From an uncultured Alphaproteobacteria bacterium (GTDB taxonomy: Bacteria > Pseudomonadota > Alphaproteobacteria > Rs-D84): a DNA stretch of 31,506 nt. The stretch spans positions 1-31,506 of the forward strand of contig CALARG010000047.1 in assembly GCA_937888635.1 (NCBI GenBank), given 5' to 3'. The notes below the pieces were generated by a model. It was not told the origin of the DNA and did not search any database. It saw only the letters and a list, made by a program, of their open reading frames with translations. This document shows, in pieces, positions 16,769-23,022 of the stretch; the first letter of the stretch is position 1; each line of letters opens with the position of its first letter. Both the position numbers and the translations under genes were made by a program.

Positions 16769-16792
16769 GCCGATAACACCATTGTTATCAGC
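16769..16792 (-). promoter_or_regulatory. Hairpin in the rpsF leader, candidate S6:S18 autoregulatory element
   Basis: As minus-strand RNA, GCUGAUAACA pairs with UGUUAUCGGC around the loop AUGG: ten pairs including one G-U. On the plus strand the same position would be a C-A mismatch, so the structure belongs to the rpsF transcript. It lies close to the predicted transcription start and about 128 bases before the rpsF ATG. A match to the known rpsF leader motif was not tested. Confidence 0.45.
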
Positions 16793-16805
16793 AGGAACAT
16801 TGCGG

Positions 16806-16833
16806 ATTATGACATTTTTTTAGCAAAAATCAA
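16806..16833 (-). promoter_or_regulatory. Promoter of the rpsF-rpsR-rplI operon
   Basis: Minus strand TTGATT (16833-16828), 16 bases, CATAAT (16811-16806), with TG one base before the -10 (TGTCATAAT). It implies a leader of about 160 bases. Confidence 0.65.
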
Positions 16834-16849
16834 GTCTTTTTTATTTTAT

Positions 16850-16872
16850 AAAAATACCCCCAATCGGGGGTA
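16850..16872 (-). terminator. Rho-independent terminator after the 232-aa gene
   Basis: Minus strand TACCCCC, GATT loop, GGGGGTA, then TTTTT; it follows the stop codon at 16876 by four bases and separates the gene from the rpsF promoter. Confidence 0.85.
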
Positions 16873-16875
16873 AGG

Positions 16876-17574
16876 TTAGTCTTGGAAATATTTGTCGTGT
16901 TGACTTTTAGATGTTGTATACATTATGTCAAACTTTTTGCGCGCTTCGTCCATTGTGGCGGGGGTGCCATACGCCGGGGCGTTGTAATCTGCGCCATTTA
17001 AGACAATTAAACGTTTTGGCAATAATTCTGTGCCACATTCAATAAAATAATCTGCGCTGTCATAATATTTGCCATAGCAGTCGCCATTTTCAACCGCAAC
17101 ATATCCATTTTTGGCCAGGGTTGCGCATGTCGGTTGGGCGTTGTGCATTATTTCGCCATTTTCCAGGACTTCATCTGGATTATTTAATATGCCAGGGCAA
17201 TATACATTTACATATTTGCCATTAACAGATACCATTGCACCGCCATTGTTGGTTTTGCGACGGCCAAAACATTCGCCATCCAGTGACAGGATGTCGGTAT
17301 CATAGTCGGGATTGATTTTTGTCCCTTTCTTAATCTCGTTGCGTCCCATTGCAACAGGAATTGCAGATGGTGGTGTTAATGCGTCGGGACAGATAAGTTT
17401 CAGTCCCCAACAATTAGCGGACGCGTCCCACATTTCAGAATCAAACCCGGCCCCCATTGCAGCATAGCAATTGGTTGGATTCAGGCGACATACCGTTGGT
17501 TGTAACCACCATGGGGTTGCCGCATTTGCGCCGAATGTTATAAATAATGCATATAATAAAAGTAATTTTTTCAT
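16876..17574 (-). CDS. Secreted Cys-containing hypothetical protein, 232 aa
   Basis: The signal peptide MKKLLLLYALFITFGANA (1-18) is followed by a mature protein with about nine well-spaced cysteines (TVCRLN, TNCYAA, ANCWGL, ICPDA, GECFGR, YCPGI, TCATL, GDCYGK, ECGTE). It lacks the CMDxFC head and the CG repeats of the large proteins in this window, so it is not an obvious member of that family. Paired short blocks such as GECFGRRK and GDCYGKYY suggest an internal duplication. AGGAAAGACAG precedes the start. It follows the 893-aa Cys-rich gene by 66 bases without a terminator between them, so partial co-transcription is likely, but it also has its own promoter. Function unknown. Confidence 0.85.
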   Translation of the reverse strand: MKKLLLLYALFITFGANAATPWWLQPTVCRLNPTNCYAAMGAGFDSEMWDASANCWGLKLICPDALTPPSAIPVAMGRNEIKKGTKINPDYDTDILSLDGECFGRRKTNNGGAMVSVNGKYVNVYCPGILNNPDEVLENGEIMHNAQPTCATLAKNGYVAVENGDCYGKYYDSADYFIECGTELLPKRLIVLNGADYNAPAYGTPATMDEARKKFDIMYTTSKSQHDKYFQD

Positions 17575-17600
17575 TCTGTCTTTCCTGTCTTTCTTTTTTT

Positions 17601-17629
17601 ATTTTATCAAAATTTTCTCCACAGCGCAA
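17601..17629 (-). promoter_or_regulatory. Promoter of the 232-aa gene
   Basis: Minus strand TTGCGC (17629-17624), 17 bases, TAAAAT (17606-17601). The -10 context is TTTTGATAAAAT, the same as at two other Cys-rich genes in the window. Confidence 0.65.
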
Positions 17630-17640
17630 GACTGCGTTTT

Positions 17641-20322
17641 TTATTTGCATTCCCAGCAAGCTTCTATGGTTGTGTTTGTATTTGTTAGCTCAAAAATGTA
17701 TTTGTTTGGTGTTTCTTTTGTGTAGTATGTGTTTCCCATACAGTCTTCTGTTGTGTAGCCCAAGAAAGTGCATGTTTTACCACTTGCATTTGACGTTATG
17801 CATCTCGGAATTTGGTCGCTGGTCAGTGTGGGCGGAGTGGTGCCATTGGTAACTGTTAATTTTGTTTCGGCAGGGGTTGCCTCCTTGCAACCATATAGAA
17901 TTGTTTGACCAGTACTGTTCGGCATTGACCAATAATTATTGTTTTTTAGGGTTAATGTGTATTTTGTTGGTTGTTCTGTGTTGTTGTTGGTATTGTCGTT
18001 ACTTGTATCAGTCATATTTGTTTGTGCTGCTGTTTCATCGTCTGTGCCACAATAGCCCCAGTCGGTATTGGCGGCGGTGTCATCATAGAATTTTTTATGC
18101 AGCCAATGGTTTTGTGTATCGTGTTTGGCGTCGGTGTTAGTGTCTTGCCAAATCGTGTCGTACCATGTACCGCCCAGACGTTGGCATTCGGTGGCCAATT
18201 CTGTGGCCATTTCGTGACGTATCTCGTCCATGACGGTATTGATGTCTTGTAATACCGTTGGGGGCAGGGGCTTGCTGGCCTCGGATGGGCGGATACATGC
18301 CTGGGATGCATAGCGGGCAACCTTGTGGTACAAACTGCCGATGTATGTGTCACCGCATTTTGCAGAGTTGCTAATTAGCTCTTCGTATGTTGTGCCTGGG
18401 ACGCAATTGTGGCCGTCTGGACATTGATAGCATTTGCCGCCCATAAGGAAATAACCGGCATTGCAAGATATATAAATTTTTTCGCAGGAATAACCGTTAT
18501 TCTGTATTTGGGGGGTGTTTAAAATTGTATTGTCAATTTTACCGTCCGATGTTGCCGCATTGCAAATTTGGATTGAAGCGTATTTTGCATCGCCAGGGTT
18601 GTAAACGCGGCATGCAAATGGGTATTTGTGTAATGTGTCGTTGCCAGGTACTGCGCAAAATTCATGGACATATTCACGCAATGTCGTCAAACATTGGTTA
18701 GATATTGTTTGATTTGTTATATTATGCATAGCAATTAGCAACTCTCGCATACCGTCAGGTCCACCGCCGTACAAATTGCTGCAGGCATCTAATTTTTCCT
18801 GACACATTTTTTCAGACAGTTCTATGCGTTGTCCCAATAATAATTGTTCTTTGACATTGCTGAAGTCCTTTAATGATTGGTTTTTTTCATCATAGCATTT
18901 GTTTACAACCTCTAAACATTCGTTTTTTACCTGGCGAACGCGTTCTTGTTGACCTTGGTATATTTCAGATATAGCCTGGCGCATGAATTCGTCCCACACG
19001 GCGTCCGCAATATCGCGACATGTATCCAAACCACGTTCGGCATAAGCGCGTTTGCGATTCAATTCTGCAACCAACATACGGTTTGACTGATTTGTTAATG
19101 TGTCACCAGACAATGATATCATTGTTTCAAGCTGATAAAAACTGGGGGTGTAAATTGGTGCGCCTGTTTCGCGATTTAGGTACAGACCAGTCACATCCAG
19201 GCAGTGTACATAGTCTGGACCACAGGCAGTATCTGCAGTAATATCGGCGCGAACCTGGGCGATACATTCATTTATTGCGGTGGAATTGTGGGCCTTGTAA
19301 TTTTCCAGGCGCGCTAATTGCATTTCACGTTCTGTTTGGCGGATGGATGTGTCGGCACCTTTTTTTTGTGTGTCCAGTGTGTTTAGCAATGCAGAACAAT
19401 CGTTTTCAATATACATGCCGTATGCGGTGGTCACCATGTTTTGAAGCGCGCTGGAATTGCATTTATCAATAACCATTTCAGAGCATTGGGCGTGTACAGC
19501 GTTATAAAGCGCTTCGCCGGTCAGGTTGGCGATGTTTGCCCCGCCGGCCAGGTCAGATGTTGACCATATCGCATCTATGTTTCCGGCGATGTCCAGTGTG
19601 CCCTGGGTGGATAAAGATTGGCTTTTGCTTTTTGATAAAACTTCGCTGATGCCGGCCAATTGTTTCGCGCTGTTTGATTTGTCGCGTGCGGTTGCCTGGG
19701 CCTGTTCGCCGGCGGTTGCGGATAGCATTGCGGTCACTTCGTCGGCGGTTTTATTAATGACATCTAGATTTAAATTTTTAAAATCATTTAATTGATCAGC
19801 GGTCTGGCCCAGGGCGCGTTCGCGGGCCTGAACCTGGCTTAATTTAGACGAGCATATACAACGACGATATGTGTCGTTTGCAGTTGCACAAAATTGATCC
19901 ATGCATGTAAAATATGCGTCGCGGCATGTGTTATAGTCTGGGTCAAATAAATTAGATTGGCCTGCCTGTGGTGTGGTTGCAGCGCGCGCGGTGCGTGTTG
20001 TGTTACGAATGGCGTTGTTTGTTCTGTTGGGGGTGCGGGGTGTGGTGGTTGCGGTGCGTGATACCGTTGCAGTGCGTGCGGTGCGCCCGGGTATGGCGGT
20101 GCGTGATTGAACGCGCGCGTTTGTACGCTTTTGCGTGGTGGCGGCAGTGGTGCGTGCGACGGTTTTTTTTGATGCAGTGCGTGCAGATGTGGCGGGTTCT
20201 GATTTGCGCGAAACAATACTTTTTTGTGCAGTGCGTGAAATGGTTTTTTCGTCACGAACAGCGCCATTGGCAATGCCAACAGCGGCGATAAGCGTCGCAA
20301 TGAATATACAAACCTTTCTCAT
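17641..20322 (-). CDS. Large secreted Cys-rich protein, 893 aa
   Basis: Signal peptide 1-20 (MRKVCIFIATLIAAVGIANG). Residues 21-125 form a basic low-complexity linker rich in Arg, Thr and Ala (SRTA, ARTA units). The head is C133-x(6)-CMDQFC with CIC at 155-157. A helical region with spaced cysteines follows, including ACGPDYVHC, a CG-motif copy. Near the middle of the C-terminal half is CNAGYFLMGGKCYQCPDGHNC, a small module like the cysteine-rich GCC2/GCC3 or EGF-like type. A CQRLGGTWYDT segment resembles CKRLG of the 559-aa protein. The end is Thr/Asn-rich with CWECK as the last residues. No glycine-zipper segment was found, unlike its relatives. It has its own promoter, no terminator after it, and reads toward the 232-aa gene. 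Probably a surface or periplasmic disulfide-bonded protein. Confidence 0.88.
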   Translation of the reverse strand: MRKVCIFIATLIAAVGIANGAVRDEKTISRTAQKSIVSRKSEPATSARTASKKTVARTTAATTQKRTNARVQSRTAIPGRTARTATVSRTATTTPRTPNRTNNAIRNTTRTARAATTPQAGQSNLFDPDYNTCRDAYFTCMDQFCATANDTYRRCICSSKLSQVQARERALGQTADQLNDFKNLNLDVINKTADEVTAMLSATAGEQAQATARDKSNSAKQLAGISEVLSKSKSQSLSTQGTLDIAGNIDAIWSTSDLAGGANIANLTGEALYNAVHAQCSEMVIDKCNSSALQNMVTTAYGMYIENDCSALLNTLDTQKKGADTSIRQTEREMQLARLENYKAHNSTAINECIAQVRADITADTACGPDYVHCLDVTGLYLNRETGAPIYTPSFYQLETMISLSGDTLTNQSNRMLVAELNRKRAYAERGLDTCRDIADAVWDEFMRQAISEIYQGQQERVRQVKNECLEVVNKCYDEKNQSLKDFSNVKEQLLLGQRIELSEKMCQEKLDACSNLYGGGPDGMRELLIAMHNITNQTISNQCLTTLREYVHEFCAVPGNDTLHKYPFACRVYNPGDAKYASIQICNAATSDGKIDNTILNTPQIQNNGYSCEKIYISCNAGYFLMGGKCYQCPDGHNCVPGTTYEELISNSAKCGDTYIGSLYHKVARYASQACIRPSEASKPLPPTVLQDINTVMDEIRHEMATELATECQRLGGTWYDTIWQDTNTDAKHDTQNHWLHKKFYDDTAANTDWGYCGTDDETAAQTNMTDTSNDNTNNNTEQPTKYTLTLKNNNYWSMPNSTGQTILYGCKEATPAETKLTVTNGTTPPTLTSDQIPRCITSNASGKTCTFLGYTTEDCMGNTYYTKETPNKYIFELTNTNTTIEACWECK

Positions 20323-20342
20323 CCGTTAATTAGTATGGATAG

Positions 20343-20371
20343 ATTTTATCAAAAAAGGGAAAAATAAACAA
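20343..20371 (-). promoter_or_regulatory. Promoter of the 893-aa gene
   Basis: Minus strand TTGTTT (20371-20366), 17 bases, TAAAAT (20348-20343), again in the context TTTTGATAAAAT, about 21 bases before the ATG. Confidence 0.65.
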
Positions 20372-20381
20372 GTTTTATTGC

Positions 20382-20408
20382 AATAAAAAATCCGCCAATG
20401 CGGATTTT
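20382..20408 (-). terminator. Rho-independent terminator of infA
   Basis: Minus strand AAAATCCGC, ATTG loop, GCGGATTTT and further T; the stem begins inside the infA stop codon. Confidence 0.8.
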
Positions 20409-20652
20409 AATTTGCGTTTTCTGTTGTGGGACGATTGCGTTCAACAAATGTGATGCGTCCCTTGTCTAAATCGTATGGTGTCATTTCAACACGAACACGT
20501 TCGCCAACATTTACCCAAATGCGCGCTTTGCGCATTTTGCCACAAACAGTTGCCAAAATTTCGTGCCCGTTTTCCAGTTTTACACGGAACATGGTATTTG
20601 GCAATTTGTCTTCTACGGTGCCTGTGAAAACGATTACATCATCTTTTGCCAT
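20407..20652 (-). CDS. infA: Translation initiation factor IF-1
   Basis: 81-aa S1/OB-fold protein that binds the A site of the 30S subunit during initiation. Diagnostic stretches are FTGTVEDKLPNTMFRVKLEN, GHEILATVCGKMRK and VGERVRVEMTPYDLDKGRIT. The C-terminus is about nine residues longer than the 72-aa E. coli protein (RPTTENAN), which is not unusual. It has its own promoter and terminator and is divergent from the operon at 20797. Confidence 0.97.
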   Translation of the reverse strand: MAKDDVIVFTGTVEDKLPNTMFRVKLENGHEILATVCGKMRKARIWVNVGERVRVEMTPYDLDKGRITFVERNRPTTENAN

Positions 20653-20692
20653 GGTTTTATTCCTGTTTTAAGTTTGTTTTTTAATGGCAACT

Positions 20693-20721
20693 ATGATAAT
20701 TTATGTTGTTAGAAAAAGCAA
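20693..20721 (-). promoter_or_regulatory. Sigma70-type promoter of infA
   Basis: Minus strand TTGCTT (20721-20716), 17 bases, TATCAT (20698-20693), about 40 bases before the infA ATG. Confidence 0.65.
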
Positions 20722-20736
20722 GTCGTTTTTATCTGC

Positions 20737-20765
20737 TTGCGATTGGGGAAAAGTTTTGATAAAAT
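20737..20765 (+). promoter_or_regulatory. Promoter of the two-gene Cys-rich operon
   Basis: TTGCGA (20737-20742), 17 bases, TAAAAT (20760-20765) in the context TTTTGATAAAAT, 31 bases before the ATG at 20797. An in-frame TTG coincides with the -35 hexamer and is not a start codon. Confidence 0.65.
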
Positions 20766-20796
20766 GAGTCATAATTATGACAGGGAGTGGAGTCCG

Positions 20797-23001
20797 ATGA
20801 AAATTAGAATTTTGGCAGTCTTGCTAACATTAGTCCCATTTGTGGCAGATGGCGCGGCGCGCAGTGACAGTGCCCGTGTTGGCGTTAATCGTGTTGCAGC
20901 CGCCGGACAGCGTATGCCGACAATGGTGACGAAAATATCAGGGAATAAGTCTGTTAATACGCCATCGGATTCTGGTGATAAAAACGATTCGGAAGAAGAA
21001 GAGGATTTTGTGCCAGATGATGGCGCAGGTTCTGATGATGGTGCCGGCGATGACTTTGTTGATGAAGGTGGCGATGACGAAGATGACAAGGTTGTGGATT
21101 CTAAACCGGCAGGCAGTAAGGAATGTCGCGAAGCCTATCGTGAATGTATGGATGAATTTTGCTTGTTAGATGAATCCGAAGGGTATCGTTGTGCCTGTTC
21201 TTCTAATATAAACAAATCAAAAAGTTTAATTAAAGAAATTCAGAAAATCCAAGAAGAAGCAGATAAATTGTACACCGAAGGGGTGGAACGCGAACAGTTG
21301 GGTGCCAAGGCGCGTTTGGTCTTTGGTGAGAGTGAAGCCGCAAAGAAAAGTTCGCGTGTATCGGGATTGAGTTTTTCAGAATGGTTGAATAGTGATTCGG
21401 GTGGCGAAGAAGAAGGTGCGCTGGATGCGGATGCGGATATTGGGGATGGCTTGTATTATATGGCGGCCGAATATTGTGCGGCTGAGTTAGAGTCCTGTGG
21501 TAAAAATGCAGAAATGGAAGAAATGCTGTATACGCGTCAGGTTGTGGCAGACTGTAAATCTTTTAGTTCTTATCTGGCCGATCAAAAGTTAAATGCCCAG
21601 GCGAATAAGCGTACCGCAGAGGCTGCTGTTCGTCAGGCGCGATTAGAGATGTTGGATACAACCAATCGTTATAATCGTGGTGAATGTTTGCTGGCGTATC
21701 GTTCTTGTATCGCGGATAAGGGTGGATGTGGTGCAAACTTTGAAAACTGTTTGGATGTAGATTTGTTAGGACGCCGTGCAAATGCCTGTGAAAATGTCTT
21801 GGATCAGTGTATGGCGGTTAAGAACGATGTTTTAAAAGATTGGGCGGAAGAAGCAGAATATATCTTGGTTGAGGCTGCTAAATACGCAGATAAGTATCGT
21901 CGTCAGACATGTTTGGCTCAGATTCAGTTGTGTTTGGAAGATGGTTGTTCAACATCAACAAATTCTGCATGTTTGACAGATGTTAATGTGGCGGCGGGTA
22001 TTTGTCCGATTATTGATGAGTGTGATGAAATGATTCCGGGATTAAAGTCGGTGGTTAATGGCAAGTTGGGCTATCTGCGTACTCAATTCTGTCAGAATGA
22101 TGTTGATGCATGTTTGCGTGAACGTTGTGGTGAAAACTTTACCTCCCCAGAATGTGTTGGTAAAAAACCGGCTGAAATTATTGCAATGTGTCCACAGGAT
22201 ATGTTCCCATCGTGTCAGAACGAAACGCAATTTGATGTTATCGTATCTGCGGCGGTTTTGCAGATGGATTATCAGATGATGCAGGGTTGTATTAACCACT
22301 TTAGTGAACAGTTGGGTCGGACATGTGGTACAGATATGGCGTGCTTGCCTTCTGATGATACGGTAATGTCATTGCAGGAATTGCCAGAAGAAGAAAAGGA
22401 CTTTGCAGCATTGCGTGTTCAGGTGCGTAATAACGCCAAGGCGCGTGTTGATGAATTCTTTAAGCAGTTTGAACAGGATATGACAATTACAGCGTGTCAA
22501 GATGCCCAGAAACCGGCCGGCCGCAAGAGTCTGGGCAGCAATGTGTTCAATACAGCAAAAATCATTGCAGAAATTGGTGCTGAAAATCGTGCAATGCGTG
22601 AACTGGAAGACAAGATTGCAGAATTATCACGTAAGCAAGATTTAGAAGAAGCAGAACAAAATTGCTATAACACCTATAAGGTGGAAACGCCGGAAGAGGG
22701 TAAGAAGAATTATAGTTATATCCGCAGCGTTTCGTTTGAACCATCATTGCGTAATTGCCACATCTGCCGTATGCAACAGGTTTGCGAGGTTGGTGGTGAA
22801 TCCAAGGGCGCAGGAATTGCCAAGGGCGCAGCAGGTGGTATATCAGCAGGTGCGGCCGCAGGAACAATGGTTACACCGGGCTGGGGGACTGCGATTGGTG
22901 GCTTGATTGGTGGTATTGGTGGCGCTATCTTGGGTGGCAGTGCTGCAGATGAAAAAGAATACTGTCAGGAAATTGAATCCTGTGAAGATGTAAATATGTA
23001 A
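20797..23001 (+). CDS. Large secreted Cys-rich protein, 734 aa
   Basis: The start MKIRILAVLL follows GGGAGTGGAG. Signal peptide 1-20. RMPTM at 39-43 matches the same motif at 37-41 of the 559-aa protein, and both are followed by a strongly acidic linker (here EEEEDFVPDDG and repeated Asp/Gly). The head is C110-x(6)-CMDEFC with CAC at 132-134. CG motifs include CIADKGGCGANFENC (~304-318) and CLRERCGENF. RNCHICRMQQVC (~653-664) and a glycine-zipper hydrophobic segment (~670-722, GAAAGTMVTPGWGTAIGG region) lie near the end, followed by a short Cys-containing tail. It is the first gene of an operon with the 821-aa paralogue 21 bases downstream. The domain order (acidic linker, disulfide-rich body, membrane-active tail) suggests an envelope structural component; the exact role is unknown. 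Confidence 0.88.
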   Translation: MKIRILAVLLTLVPFVADGAARSDSARVGVNRVAAAGQRMPTMVTKISGNKSVNTPSDSGDKNDSEEEEDFVPDDGAGSDDGAGDDFVDEGGDDEDDKVVDSKPAGSKECREAYRECMDEFCLLDESEGYRCACSSNINKSKSLIKEIQKIQEEADKLYTEGVEREQLGAKARLVFGESEAAKKSSRVSGLSFSEWLNSDSGGEEEGALDADADIGDGLYYMAAEYCAAELESCGKNAEMEEMLYTRQVVADCKSFSSYLADQKLNAQANKRTAEAAVRQARLEMLDTTNRYNRGECLLAYRSCIADKGGCGANFENCLDVDLLGRRANACENVLDQCMAVKNDVLKDWAEEAEYILVEAAKYADKYRRQTCLAQIQLCLEDGCSTSTNSACLTDVNVAAGICPIIDECDEMIPGLKSVVNGKLGYLRTQFCQNDVDACLRERCGENFTSPECVGKKPAEIIAMCPQDMFPSCQNETQFDVIVSAAVLQMDYQMMQGCINHFSEQLGRTCGTDMACLPSDDTVMSLQELPEEEKDFAALRVQVRNNAKARVDEFFKQFEQDMTITACQDAQKPAGRKSLGSNVFNTAKIIAEIGAENRAMRELEDKIAELSRKQDLEEAEQNCYNTYKVETPEEGKKNYSYIRSVSFEPSLRNCHICRMQQVCEVGGESKGAGIAKGAAGGISAGAAAGTMVTPGWGTAIGGLIGGIGGAILGGSAADEKEYCQEIESCEDVNM

Positions 23002-23022
23002 TTTTTTGGGGTGGAGAGAGTT

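Noticed and set aside
16653..16823. Small ORF on the plus strand encoding a possible 56-aa membrane peptide upstream of rpsF
   Set aside because: There is no ribosome-binding site (CATTTTATTTTCCT before the ATG), and it is exactly antisense to the predicted rpsF leader, promoter and hairpin.
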